Notes: generated by a model not told the origin, from the letters alone. A stretch of 64,000 bases of DNA from NORP110 sp051251595 (GCA_051251595.1 JBPOFA010000006.1:62001-126000); one strand, 5' to 3'; positions 34,634 to 43,143 are shown, counted from the stretch's first letter. Made by a program: numbers and translations.

Positions 34634-35327
34634 GCTTGACCCCATCAAGTGGCCCATGTTCGGCCGCGTCGGGTGTGTAGCCCGCTGACATTTCTGTCAG
34701 CTGTCTTATCTTGTCGATCCTTAATGTTTTAAGGCCTTTGCTGCGTTCGCACCATGCCCGGCAGGTCCAGACTCTGCCCCAGTAATCCAGCGACAACGGG
34801 CGTATGACGCTTTCAAACAGGGTCTCGTCTGGTTCCTCATAGACAATTCGCAGCTTTTTTCGATTGCGCATAGACGCCCGTATCGCTGGCATATGTACGA
34901 CGCCAGCCGCAGTGTCCGCAAAGGGAAATACCGCCAGCCCCCAACTGGTCGCCGTGGCGACGCGGCTTTCGGGAAGGGCATTGTCCAGCTTTTCTGCCAG
35001 CATACGTGCAGCGTCACGCAGGCCCGGGTCTGCGGCCTCGGACATCACGGCGATGCCCAGATGCAGCGCCTCTAGTTCTTTCATCGACAGGTTCAACGGG
35101 GGCAGGGTGACGGCCTCTGTCATTTGATAGCCGACGCCGCGAGAGCCCTGAACCGGAACGCCGCTTTTCATCAACGTGTCCATGTCCCGGTAAAGCGACC
35201 TGGTTGAAACGCCGGTTTGGCGGGCCAAATCCTTGGCGCGATGCAGCTTGCCGTCTTTCAATAGCCCAATCAGCATGACCAGTCGGTCCTTGCGTGGTGG
35301 GCTTTGGCGGGCTTCTGATTCGGTCAT
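34590..35327 (-). CDS. YafY-type transcriptional regulator with HTH and WYL domains
   Basis: 245 residues from ATG 35327. The N-terminal winged HTH is HRAKDLARQTGVSTRSLYRDMDTL, and the C-terminal WYL-like domain contains RPLSLDYWGRVWTCRAWCE and LRIDKIRQL. WYL domains sense small ligands in many regulators. The promoter read here (CTGACA, 16 bases, TATACT) places the start of transcription about at the ATG, and an inverted repeat covers the -35, which implies autoregulation. The TTG at 35351 lies inside that repeat and is rejected as start. The gene overlaps the convergent ABC gene by 44 bases. Confidence 0.85.
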   Translation of the reverse strand: MTESEARQSPPRKDRLVMLIGLLKDGKLHRAKDLARQTGVSTRSLYRDMDTLMKSGVPVQGSRGVGYQMTEAVTLPPLNLSMKELEALHLGIAVMSEAADPGLRDAARMLAEKLDNALPESRVATATSWGLAVFPFADTAAGVVHMPAIRASMRNRKKLRIVYEEPDETLFESVIRPLSLDYWGRVWTCRAWCERSKGLKTLRIDKIRQLTEMSAGYTPDAAEHGPLDGVKPMSPETQSTVRDGS

Positions 35328-35334
35328 TGGGGGC

Positions 35335-35363
35335 AGTATATCAACTGACAAAAACCTGTCAGT
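35335..35363 (-). promoter_or_regulatory. Promoter and operator of the WYL regulator gene
   Basis: On the minus strand, -35 CTGACA (35362-35357) and -10 TATACT (35340-35335) are 16 bases apart. The perfect repeat ACTGACA-N6-TGTCAGT (35344-35363) covers the -35 and spacer. The ATG begins 8 bases after the -10, so the mRNA would be leaderless or nearly so. Confidence 0.6.
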
Positions 35364-35487
35364 ATGGAATTGGGGCCGCCGCGCAACGCTTGTTCGCTAA
35401 GCAAGTCGTGCAAAATATCGTGTCTGACCTGAATTGACGCTTTTCCAACCGTGTTGAAGCCCATAGAACCAATGGATGACATTAATC

Positions 35488-35503
35488 GGCGGTTTCGACC
35501 GCC
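35488..35503 (+). promoter_or_regulatory. UUCG-tetraloop hairpin in the tatA leader
   Basis: GGCGGT, TTCG, ACCGCC form a 6-bp stem closed by a stable UUCG tetraloop. It ends just before the tatA Shine-Dalgarno AGGAAGGAG (about 35508-35516). It may stabilise the 5' end of the tat mRNA or hold the ribosome site open. Confidence 0.45.
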
Positions 35504-35521
35504 TGCAGGAAGGAGACACTC

Positions 35522-35740
35522 ATGCCACTTAATAACATTGGTTTGCCAGGCCTTTTGCTGATTGCAGTTGTTGTGCTGGTCCTGTTTGGACGCGGCAAAA
35601 TTTCGTCATTGATGGGCGAAGTCGGCAAAGGCATCACATCGTTCAAGAAGGGCGTTGATGAGGGCAAGAAAGAGCTCGAAACACAGGTCGAAGAGGCCGC
35701 AGTGGACGTGACGCCGGAGTCTGAAAAAGACAAAGCGTAA
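35522..35740 (+). CDS. tatA: Sec-independent protein translocase TatA
   Basis: Pore-forming component of the Tat system, which exports folded proteins, including many Fe-S and other cofactor proteins. The 72 residues have one N-terminal transmembrane helix followed by LFGRGKISSLMGEVGKGITSFKKGV, the TatA hinge and amphipathic helix, and an acidic tail. A strong AGGAAGGAG precedes the ATG. First gene of tatABC. Confidence 0.93.
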   Translation: MPLNNIGLPGLLLIAVVVLVLFGRGKISSLMGEVGKGITSFKKGVDEGKKELETQVEEAAVDVTPESEKDKA

Positions 35741-35770
35741 GAGCTTTTTTTCGTAAGGGGCGAGACTCGC

Positions 35771-36343
35771 ATGTTTGATATCGGTTGGACCGAACTGTTG
35801 GTTATTGGCGTCGTCGCGTTGATCGTGGTGGGGCCAAAAGACTTGCCGGGCATGTTCCAAACGCTTGGGCGTTTCACAGCCAAGGCCCGTGGCATGGCGC
35901 GAGAGTTTTCACGGGCCATGGAAGACGCGGCGAATGAAACCGGTGTGAAAGACATCGGCAAAACGCTGAAAGATGCGACCTCTCCTAAATCTATGGGGTT
36001 GGATAAGCTGAAAGACGCGGCAACCAATTTCGAGAAATGGGATCCTCTGAAAGACAAAAAGGACGTTGGCCCCGCAACGGCGGCAATGACCGAAGAGCGG
36101 GCAGAGGCGGCAGAAAAGATACGTGCAGCCACAGCCAAAACGGCCAGCGCACGGGTTGCCGCTGAAAAAGAGGCCAGTGCCCCCGCCAAGGCGAAGACGA
36201 CCGCAGCAAAGAAAACCGCCGCGAAAAAGCCTGCGGCGAAGAAACCAGCGGGCAGTAAGGCGAAGAAGGCAGCTGCGGCAAAGAAACCGGCTGCGAAAAA
36301 GCCTGCAGCAAAAAAGACGACATCTAAAAAGGCCTCCTCATGA
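35771..36343 (+). CDS. tatB: Sec-independent protein translocase TatB with Lys/Ala-rich tail
   Basis: Receptor component that binds twin-arginine signal peptides with TatC. The N-terminus MFDIGWTELLVIGVVALIVVGPKDLP is the classic TatB helix and hinge, followed by an amphipathic helix. From about residue 140 the 190-residue protein is a histone-H1-like repeat of AAKKPA units. The tail is low complexity, and similar stretches occur in NuoE here. The stop overlaps the tatC ATG by 4 bases. Confidence 0.92.
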   Translation: MFDIGWTELLVIGVVALIVVGPKDLPGMFQTLGRFTAKARGMAREFSRAMEDAANETGVKDIGKTLKDATSPKSMGLDKLKDAATNFEKWDPLKDKKDVGPATAAMTEERAEAAEKIRAATAKTASARVAAEKEASAPAKAKTTAAKKTAAKKPAAKKPAGSKAKKAAAAKKPAAKKPAAKKTTSKKASS

Positions 36344-37194
36344 GCGCAACTGACGAAATCGAAGAAAGCTCTGCCCCGTTAATCGAACATCTGGCGGAAT
36401 TGCGGTCGCGTCTGATCAAGTCAGCGGTTGCGTTCATCATCGGCATGGTGATTTGCTTTACCGTCTGGAACCCGATTTTCAACTTTTTGACCTCGCCGAT
36501 TTGTTCGGCTTTGGGCGATCGTGGGCAGGAATGTGGGCTGATCCTGATTAAATTGCAGGAAGGCTTTTTTGTTGCGATCCAGATCTCTTTGCTGGGTGGG
36601 TTTGTTTTGTCCTTCCCGTTCATCGCCACGCAGCTGTGGCGTTTTGTGGCGCCTGGATTGTACAAAACCGAAAAGAACGCGTTTTTGCCGTTCCTTCTGG
36701 CCTCTCCGATCATGTTCTTTCTGGGGGCTTCATTTGCGTTTTACGTTGTGATCCCGCTGGCCTTTGATTTCTTCCTGGGCTTCCAGCAAATCGGAAGTAC
36801 CGGCGAAATCGCAGAGACGGGTGTCGAAAGCCTTGCTGATGCCGGGATCACGTTTCAGGGCTCTGTCGCGGAATACCTTGCGCTGACAACAAAATTCATC
36901 GTCGCTTTTGGGCTGTGTTTCCAATTGCCGGTTTTGTTGACCCTGATGGGGAAGGCCGGGTTGGTCAGTTCTGAAGGTCTGGCAAATGTGCGCAAATATG
37001 CAGTGGTCGCCATTCTGTTGCTGGCCGCGATCGTCACGCCGCCAGATGTTATTACGCAGATCATCTTGTTCGTCGTGGTTTATGGTCTTTACGAAATTTC
37101 CATTTGGCTGGTGCGCCGGGTTGAAAAGAAACGTGTCGACGCGCTGCGGGAAGAAGGCTTGCTGGACGAAGATGACCACGAGGATCTAGAGTGA
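36340..37194 (+). CDS. tatC: Sec-independent protein translocase TatC
   Basis: Core Tat receptor with six transmembrane helices, 284 residues. The N-terminal signature SSAPLIEHLAELRSRLIKS and the first periplasmic loop leading to FVAPGLYKTEKN are present. It is coupled to tatB by ATGA. Its TGA is overlapped by the start codons of the next gene, a DUF815 ATPase. Confidence 0.95.
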   Translation: MSATDEIEESSAPLIEHLAELRSRLIKSAVAFIIGMVICFTVWNPIFNFLTSPICSALGDRGQECGLILIKLQEGFFVAIQISLLGGFVLSFPFIATQLWRFVAPGLYKTEKNAFLPFLLASPIMFFLGASFAFYVVIPLAFDFFLGFQQIGSTGEIAETGVESLADAGITFQGSVAEYLALTTKFIVAFGLCFQLPVLLTLMGKAGLVSSEGLANVRKYAVVAILLLAAIVTPPDVITQIILFVVVYGLYEISIWLVRRVEKKRVDALREEGLLDEDDHEDLE

Positions 37195-38033
37195 TGGATG
37201 ACGCCGCTTTGGTGCGGATTGCCGAGGCGCTTGAAAGAATGTCTCCGGCGCCGGTGGCCGCGCCCGATTTCACGCAGGCAGATGCGTTTTTGTGGCATAC
37301 GGATCCGGATCGTCTGGCCCCTGTCGCACGCGTCAACCGCGTTGACATCGATCTTTTGGTGGGGATCAACCGGTCGCGGGACACTTTGCTGGCCAACACG
37401 CTGCAATTCGCACAGGGCTTGCCGGCCAACAACGCGCTGTTATGGGGCGCGCGCGGGATGGGGAAATCCTCGCTTGTGAAAGCGGTTCATGCCGATGTGG
37501 TGGCCAAGCATCCCGGCCTGAAACTGGTAGAGGTGCAGCGCGAAGATCTGCCGTCAATCGGGCGGCTGTTGCATCTGCTCAGCACGGCCAAGGAACGGTT
37601 CTTGCTGTATTGTGACGATCTTTCGTTTTCCCATGACGACCAGAACTACAAGACGCTCAAGGCTATTCTGGACGGTGGAATCGAAGGTCGCCCAGACAAT
37701 GTGATCTTTTATGCCACGTCGAACCGGCGCCATCTGATGCCGCGTGACATGATCGAAAACGAACGCGCCTCTTCGATTAGCCCGACCGAAGCGACCGAAG
37801 AAAAGGTTTCATTGTCAGACCGGTTTGGGTTGTGGCTGGGCTTTCATCCCTGCACCCAGGATGAGTATTTGCAGATCATTCGTGGCTATTGCGACAATTA
37901 CGGCGTTGAAATCAGCGATGAGGAACTGTGGGCAGAGGCCATTGAATGGCAGGCCACACGCGGTTCCCGGTCCGGTCGTGTGGCCTGGCAGTATTTCACC
38001 GACCTTGCAGGTCGCCGTGGTGTTGTAATCTGA
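37191..38033 (+). CDS. DUF815-family AAA-type ATPase
   Basis: 280 residues from GTG 37191 (or 279 from ATG 37194), overlapping the tatC stop. Walker A is LLWGARGMGKSSLVKAVH (Lys92), Walker B RFLLYCDDLSF, with a sensor-like FYATSNRRHLMPRDM. This matches the DUF815 ATPase family, common in Proteobacteria but without a settled function. Cotranscription with tatABC suggests, but does not prove, a role near export. It ends 4 bases from the convergent NlpD-like gene. Confidence 0.85.
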   Translation: MMDDAALVRIAEALERMSPAPVAAPDFTQADAFLWHTDPDRLAPVARVNRVDIDLLVGINRSRDTLLANTLQFAQGLPANNALLWGARGMGKSSLVKAVHADVVAKHPGLKLVEVQREDLPSIGRLLHLLSTAKERFLLYCDDLSFSHDDQNYKTLKAILDGGIEGRPDNVIFYATSNRRHLMPRDMIENERASSISPTEATEEKVSLSDRFGLWLGFHPCTQDEYLQIIRGYCDNYGVEISDEELWAEAIEWQATRGSRSGRVAWQYFTDLAGRRGVVI

Positions 38034-38037
38034 TCCG

Positions 38038-39195
38038 CTAGTTGAGCATCGGAACAGGGTCGACGCTGTTGTCGACACCTTTGCGCACCTGGAAATGCAA
38101 AAAGCTTGGATCGCTGGCGCGGACTTTTGCGACAACCTGCCCACGTTTGACAGCGTCCCCGGTCTTAACCGTTAGGTTATCGACCCCCGCATAAACCGTC
38201 AGCAGCCCGTCTGGGTGTTTGATCACCAAGATTGGAACCTGATCTGTGTTTCGGGTAATCGCCGCGACCGTACCGTCTGCGGCCGCCTTGACAGGTGTGC
38301 CTGCCGCGGCAGAGATGTCGATCCCGTCATATTCGTCTTTGGCATAGGGCCGGATGATCTTGCCGTCGACGGGCATCAGCAGCGCAGATTTTGTGGCCGT
38401 TTTATTCTGGCTCAAATCAGGCGAGGGCGCTGGCGTTGTTGTGGTCTTTTCGTCTTTCGGCAATGGCTTGGACGCGCTTGGCGGGATCGGCGCGACAGAT
38501 CCTTCCCCCGGTGCCGTTTCTTTTGCCTGCGCCGGAGGTGCGGCATTGGCCACGGGGATCAACAAGAACTGTCCTTCGCGAACCGTCAGATCGGACCCAA
38601 GCCCGTTCCAATCCGCAAGCGATGTGACCGAGACGTTGTAGACACGGGCAATCGAATAGGCCGTTTCGCCGCGTTCGACTTTGTGTCGAATGGGTTCTGT
38701 CCCGGTCGGGGCTTTCGTCTTTTGCGTTGAGCCTGACGATGTTGTTCCGGCCCGGTCGATGGCGTCGCCAGCCATAGAGCTGATATCTGACGTGCCCGCT
38801 GGTTGGATCGGCCCGCTGGTGATCGCGCCTGTCGCGGCAGAGGGTTCTGCAACCCGGGTCGGCAGTGCGATGACTTCACCGCCGCGCAGCGTCACATCCG
38901 GGGTGATGCCGTTATATCTTGATAATTCATCCGCAGGGAGGCCAACGCGCGTGGCAACATCGCCGATCTTGTCGCCTTCACGTGCGATGGCAACTTGATA
39001 ATTCGGGTATGAAATCACACCGCGACTGTCGGGCTGGGGGCGGTCGGCTACGGCATTTTGTGCAGCATCCGACGTGTTCTGGCTTTTGCCGAGGCCGCGC
39101 AGATCATAGTCAAACCCTTGATCGCAGGCCGTCAGCGCAAATAGCGCGGTCCCGAACAGGACGACGCGTGTGTTCAATTGGCGAAACTCTGACAT
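38038..39195 (-). CDS. nlpD: NlpD-like lipoprotein with two LysM domains and a degenerate LytM domain
   Basis: 385 residues from ATG 39195. Lipoprotein signal ends ALTAC (Cys24). Two LysM repeats follow (about 60-112 and 170-215), then a Pro/Lys-rich linker and a C-terminal M23 (LytM) domain. The usual zinc ligands are missing: EYDGIDI replaces HxGxD and the paired HxH is reduced to FLHFQ. So it is probably an activator of cell-wall amidases, like E. coli NlpD and EnvC, not a peptidase. The surE-pcm-nlpD order is the conserved context that supports the name. Confidence 0.82.
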   Translation of the reverse strand: MSEFRQLNTRVVLFGTALFALTACDQGFDYDLRGLGKSQNTSDAAQNAVADRPQPDSRGVISYPNYQVAIAREGDKIGDVATRVGLPADELSRYNGITPDVTLRGGEVIALPTRVAEPSAATGAITSGPIQPAGTSDISSMAGDAIDRAGTTSSGSTQKTKAPTGTEPIRHKVERGETAYSIARVYNVSVTSLADWNGLGSDLTVREGQFLLIPVANAAPPAQAKETAPGEGSVAPIPPSASKPLPKDEKTTTTPAPSPDLSQNKTATKSALLMPVDGKIIRPYAKDEYDGIDISAAAGTPVKAAADGTVAAITRNTDQVPILVIKHPDGLLTVYAGVDNLTVKTGDAVKRGQVVAKVRASDPSFLHFQVRKGVDNSVDPVPMLN

Positions 39196-39261
39196 CGCTC
39201 TTTTTTCCTCAACCAATCGGTCTTTGTTGTCCAGACCGTTGTTTATGCCCAAAACCGGGCG

Positions 39262-39939
39262 TTACTCTTGCCCCAAACCTTCCAGAAGGGGCACAAAACG
39301 TACCGTTCGAAGTTCTTCGTAGTCGTATCCTGTTTCAGTGCGTGTGACCTTTATCAGGCTCTGCACTGCATCCGACTGTCCGACCGGTAAAACCATTATA
39401 CCCCCAATTCGAAGTTGCGCCAATAGGGGGCCTGGGGGGTCTTCGGCGGCGGCGGTGACGATAATGCGGTCAAAGGGCGCTTGTTCCGTCAATCCATGGC
39501 TGCCATCGGCAGAAAACGCAGTGATATTCGTTAGCCCGAGTTCTTCGAAGACCGCGCGGGCCTCGTTTACCAGGCGCTTGTGGCGGTCAACGGTGTAAAC
39601 GCGCCGGGCCAGATAGCTTAGGATGGCGGCCTGATACCCTGATCCGGTCCCGACCTCTAAAACTTTGTGACGGGGGTGCACGTCAAGCGCTTGGGTCATC
39701 AACCCAACAACAGAGGGTTGGCTGATCGTTTGACCGCAGGAAATCGGCAAAGGCATGTCTTCATAAGCGCGGCCGGAAAAGATGCCGGTGACGAATTTTC
39801 CACGGTCGATCTTTTCCATGACTTCAAGCACGCGGTTTTCCATCACGCCCTTAGAGCGAAGCGCGAACAGGAATTGCATCTTGCGTTCTGCTGTCGTGGC
39901 CATGTCGTCTTCGCCTGACCCGGCATTCGGATCACTCAA
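39262..39939 (-). CDS. pcm: Protein-L-isoaspartate O-methyltransferase
   Basis: Repairs isoaspartyl residues in damaged proteins using S-adenosylmethionine. The SAM site is VLEVGTGSGYQAAILSYLA; the substrate loop MPLPISCGQTISQPSVV is typical. The frame gives 225 residues from TTG 39939, which overlaps the surE stop; ATG 39903 would give 213, closer to the family, and I cannot decide from the weak ribosome sites. Middle gene of surE-pcm-nlpD. Confidence 0.92.
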   Translation of the reverse strand: MSDPNAGSGEDDMATTAERKMQFLFALRSKGVMENRVLEVMEKIDRGKFVTGIFSGRAYEDMPLPISCGQTISQPSVVGLMTQALDVHPRHKVLEVGTGSGYQAAILSYLARRVYTVDRHKRLVNEARAVFEELGLTNITAFSADGSHGLTEQAPFDRIIVTAAAEDPPGPLLAQLRIGGIMVLPVGQSDAVQSLIKVTRTETGYDYEELRTVRFVPLLEGLGQE

Positions 39940-40714
39940 GGCGGGTCTTCAAATCGGCCAGGACGTCATGCGCCGTCAGATCGCAGCGCATCGGGGTCAC
40001 AGATGTGTAGCCCTCTAGATTGGCCGTCACGTCGGTGCCGGGCCCGGTTGGCAAATGCTGTGGCCCGCCTTTGATCCATAGAAACTTGCGCCCAGAGGGG
40101 GAGTGATGGGCTTCTACGCCCATATTCGTTTCTTTGCGGTAGCCTTGGCTGGCGACGCGCATGCCTTTTACCAAATGCCCTGCAATGGGTGGGAAATTGA
40201 CGTTGTAAAACAGCCGGTAATCCGCGCCATCCCACAGCCCTTGGTCGAGGATACGGCGCACGGTTTCGGTGCCAACATGTGCAGCTGCGTCAAATGGGTC
40301 GTCAAGATTTACGTTTTCAGGGCCGAAAAACTGCGACAGGGCGATGGCGGGGATGCCCTGCAGCGCCGCTTCCATCGCGCCGCCGATGGTTCCGGAATAT
40401 AGCGTGTTTTCTGCAGCATTGTTGCCCCGGTTCACCCCGGACAACACCAGATCGGGCCGTTCCGGCATAACGTCGTAAAGCCCCGCCAGAACGCAATCGG
40501 CAGGCGAGCCTTCGGCGGCGTAGCGGCGTTCATCCATCTTGGCGATGAGCGTGGGATGGGTATAGCTGATGCAGTGGCCAACACCGGATTGTTCAAAGGC
40601 CGGGGCCACGGTCCAGACTTCGCCTGTCGGACCGGCGATTTCCGTTGCGATTTTGTGAAGCACCTTCAGGCCCGGTGCGTTAATGCCATCGTCATTTGTG
40701 ATTAAAATACGCAT
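39932..40714 (-). CDS. surE: 5'-nucleotidase SurE
   Basis: Metal-dependent nucleotidase linked to stationary-phase survival. The N-terminus MRILITNDDGINAPG contains the metal-binding Asp pair, and SGVNRGNNAAENTLYSGTIGGA matches the second conserved block. 260 residues from ATG 40714; the frame extends to 40771 but those codons lack family similarity. First gene of the surE-pcm-nlpD unit, 8 bases overlapping pcm. Confidence 0.94.
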   Translation of the reverse strand: MRILITNDDGINAPGLKVLHKIATEIAGPTGEVWTVAPAFEQSGVGHCISYTHPTLIAKMDERRYAAEGSPADCVLAGLYDVMPERPDLVLSGVNRGNNAAENTLYSGTIGGAMEAALQGIPAIALSQFFGPENVNLDDPFDAAAHVGTETVRRILDQGLWDGADYRLFYNVNFPPIAGHLVKGMRVASQGYRKETNMGVEAHHSPSGRKFLWIKGGPQHLPTGPGTDVTANLEGYTSVTPMRCDLTAHDVLADLKTRLE

Positions 40715-40798
40715 TGTGTCATTCGCCTGATTTGTTTTCTCTTCAATAGGCGACCCATGCGGGCACAGCAAGTGGGGCGTTGTGTGGTTCTTCTTGGA

Positions 40799-41377
40799 TC
40801 AAAGGCTTTTCAGGGAAGGTTGCCCGGGATAAAGCCGTTCGTCGGTTCCATCGATGACCAAATCGGCGACGTCTTGGGGTTTGTGGTCTGCCAAATAGCG
40901 ATCTTCGGCCGCCATCCAGTCCTTCCACTGGGGCAAAGCCTGTGCCCCGTCGCGGTCAAGCCCGCGTTGCAGGCGCAGCTCTGCAGGTGCAGAAACGTAG
41001 ATCCCGAATGCGTAGGCCTCTCTGAATTCGCGTCGCAAGGCCGTTACGCCTTCGATCAGAACGGTGCCACCAACCGGGACGTCGTGCCATTCGGCCAGTT
41101 TTCGTGTGTTCCAGTCGTAGCGTTGATAGCGGCCAGCGTGGTCGTTCTTTAGCGGCGCCAACACCTGTTCAATCAAGCGGGGCCACCAGTTCACCGGAGT
41201 GTCCCAACTTGAAAAATCATCGGTGTGGATCAGGATCGATCCGGGGAGCGCCTTCGTCAGCGCCGCGGCCAAAGTCGATTTTCCGGCGCCGCCGCACCCA
41301 TCAATCCCAATGATCTTGGTTTGAAATTCGCGACGTGGTGCGGCTTTGATCTGGTTTGCGATTTCGTCCAGGTTCAT
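40799..41377 (-). CDS. P-loop kinase, uridine kinase-like
   Basis: 192 residues. Walker A is IIGIDGCGGAGKSTLA (24-37), followed by ILIHTDDFSSWDTPVNWWP, the acidic substrate site of the uridine/phosphoribulokinase-like group, and an ARG-rich lid near LRLQRGLDRDG. The substrate is probably a nucleoside or a small metabolite but cannot be named. It lies just upstream of surE on the same strand, separated by 84 bases, and downstream of an SDR gene. Confidence 0.75.
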   Translation of the reverse strand: MNLDEIANQIKAAPRREFQTKIIGIDGCGGAGKSTLAAALTKALPGSILIHTDDFSSWDTPVNWWPRLIEQVLAPLKNDHAGRYQRYDWNTRKLAEWHDVPVGGTVLIEGVTALRREFREAYAFGIYVSAPAELRLQRGLDRDGAQALPQWKDWMAAEDRYLADHKPQDVADLVIDGTDERLYPGQPSLKSL

Positions 41378-41391
41378 CGCCGCTCCGCCTT

Positions 41392-42039
41392 TTATAACCT
41401 GTCCAGTAATCTCTTGGCTTCTGCTTCGGGTGTCGCGAGCAATGATCTGTCTTCGCCGGGAAAGAACCGACCCCGGGTGGCTGTTGGCATCGGGTTGGGG
41501 GTCACGATATGAACCGCCGGACCGATATTGACGGTTTCATTTTGCCAGCTTTGGGCAAGGGCCATCTGGGCTGCTTTGCTGGCCCCGTATGTGCCGAAAA
41601 ACTTGCCGCCTTTGTTTTTATCGTCAAATAAGATCGCGCGCCCGGATGGGGCGGCCCGCAGCAGGGGTTCCACCATGGGGATAAGCTGTGCCAATGCGGT
41701 GCAATTGACCGATATGGATTTGTTCCAGTCCTTGGCGTCGATATGGCCCGCCGGGGTCAGGGGGGCGGCGTGGATCGCGCTGTGCACCCATGTGTCAACG
41801 CGGCCCCACCTGTCAAAGACAGAGCGGCAGAGATGCGCCATCGCATCGCTGTTGGTGATGTCCATCGGCGCCAAAGTGGCCTGACCACCAAGCTCTTTGA
41901 TGGCGTCGTCCAGCTCTTCCAGTCCGCCCACGGTTTGGGCCACTGCAACGATGTGGTGATCGGCGCTCAGCGCCTTGGCGAATGCTGCCCCCAACCCACG
42001 AGAGGCGCCGGTGACAAGTGCGATTTTTGTATCTGTCAT
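41392..42039 (-). CDS. Short-chain dehydrogenase/reductase
   Basis: 215-residue NAD(P)-dependent oxidoreductase. The cofactor motif is ALVTGASRGLGAAF (TGxxxGxG), and the catalytic pair is in TYGASKAAQ (YxxxK). The usual NAG motif is altered (HSAIHAA), and the length is short for the family. The neighbour on the left is the P-loop kinase, 14 bases away. The substrate is unknown. Confidence 0.85.
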   Translation of the reverse strand: MTDTKIALVTGASRGLGAAFAKALSADHHIVAVAQTVGGLEELDDAIKELGGQATLAPMDITNSDAMAHLCRSVFDRWGRVDTWVHSAIHAAPLTPAGHIDAKDWNKSISVNCTALAQLIPMVEPLLRAAPSGRAILFDDKNKGGKFFGTYGASKAAQMALAQSWQNETVNIGPAVHIVTPNPMPTATRGRFFPGEDRSLLATPEAEAKRLLDRL

Positions 42040-42059
42040 AGCAACAGGGTTTGGGTCGG

Positions 42060-42095
42060 TTTTGGTGCGGCGTCAAGACATGTGCCGCACCAAAA
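42060..42095. terminator. 12-bp perfect hairpin between porin-like gene and SDR gene
   Basis: TTTTGGTGCGGC, a 12-base loop, GCCGCACCAAAA. It lies just past the stop of the outer-membrane protein gene (minus strand) and upstream of the SDR start. The stem is very strong but has A residues, not T, after it on either strand. It may act as a transcription end point or a 3' stabiliser. Confidence 0.5.
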
Positions 42096-42128
42096 TGGCC
42101 TAAGACGCGGTGTTAAGGCGCGGATCCG

Positions 42129-42971
42129 TCACTTTGGAAATAGATAAGTGACCGCCAGGCGTGCCCGCCAGCCATCTGGGCCGTTGGCGGGGCTATCGGC
42201 GTAGTACCCGGCACCTGCTGTAAGCGATACCAATTGATCCCCAATAGGCACTACTTTTGAAACCAATGCGTTGATCGGAACGGTCCAACTTTCCGAGTTC
42301 CAGTCATATGTGCTTTCCGATTGAAGCGTATAGGTCCAGGCATCCGCAGTTGTGTAGCTGAGGAACGGTTGCAAGAACGTTGAATTGACCGTGGTGTTCC
42401 CGTCCAGTGACCAGATGTGATTGGCCAGCCCGCCATAGGTCCACGGGCCTTTTTGAATAAGGGCAACACCCGTCGGGCCAATGCCCCACTCACCCGCGCC
42501 AATCAAAGGATCCGTAGAGGTTGGGATCAAAAAGACCGGCCCCAAGCCCCAAATCAGCCCGCCATCTGTTGGTTTTTTAGGAGAGAAAAACACAGATTGC
42601 ACAATGTCGCCGACGCCAGTCTGCGTGCCAGAGTTGCCAAATACATCGTTTTGAGAGCGGAGCGGTATGATCGTCCGAGAAATCAGATTCCAATCCTCAT
42701 TCAATGAAATTGGGATCACGGGCTGGACGTTGAGCGTCGTCGCATTTCCGTTGGCGGTACCGTAGCCCTGATCGTAGTTCAACTGAATGGGAACGGATAT
42801 CAGGTTCGCAACAGGGTTGGCCAATGACTTTGCCAAATCAGCAGAGGATGTGTCCTGGGCTGACGCTGTTGCGCCGGAGAGCGCCAAGACACAGGCGAGT
42901 GTCCATTGGGCGATTAATTTGCCGCCCGCCATTTCTTTCGGGGCTGCGTTACTTGGATGGGAAATGTGCAT
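42129..42971 (-). CDS. Outer-membrane beta-barrel protein (Phenol_MetA_deg/transporter-like)
   Basis: 280 residues with a signal peptide (WTLACVLALSGATASAQ, cleavage about residue 38). The mature part is beta-rich with alternating hydrophobic strands, contains TQTGVGDIVQSVFFSPK and GLGPVFLIPTST, and ends in an aromatic outer-membrane signature LAVTYLFPK. This resembles the family annotated as MetA-pathway-of-phenol-degradation or neuromedin-U-like transporters; the name does not imply phenol use. GAGGAG 9 bases before ATG 42971 decides the start. Confidence 0.7.
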   Translation of the reverse strand: MHISHPSNAAPKEMAGGKLIAQWTLACVLALSGATASAQDTSSADLAKSLANPVANLISVPIQLNYDQGYGTANGNATTLNVQPVIPISLNEDWNLISRTIIPLRSQNDVFGNSGTQTGVGDIVQSVFFSPKKPTDGGLIWGLGPVFLIPTSTDPLIGAGEWGIGPTGVALIQKGPWTYGGLANHIWSLDGNTTVNSTFLQPFLSYTTADAWTYTLQSESTYDWNSESWTVPINALVSKVVPIGDQLVSLTAGAGYYADSPANGPDGWRARLAVTYLFPK

Positions 42972-43143
42972 TTGCTGTGGCTCCTCACGTTATCGATTGC
43001 AGTGCAATTTACGAACCGGATCATCACTCAAGGGCTTTCTTCCCCAAACGATCCACAAAAGGATTTTTGCCTGTGTATCAACTTTGGGCGGGGCCGCTAT
43101 GTCTTGTCAAGAAACATGCTCTGCCCCGCCGAGCCGAACAATG

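Noticed and set aside
35328..35351. TTG 35351 as start of the WYL regulator
   Set aside because: It lies inside the inverted repeat and upstream of the -10 box; the ATG at 35327 fits the promoter.
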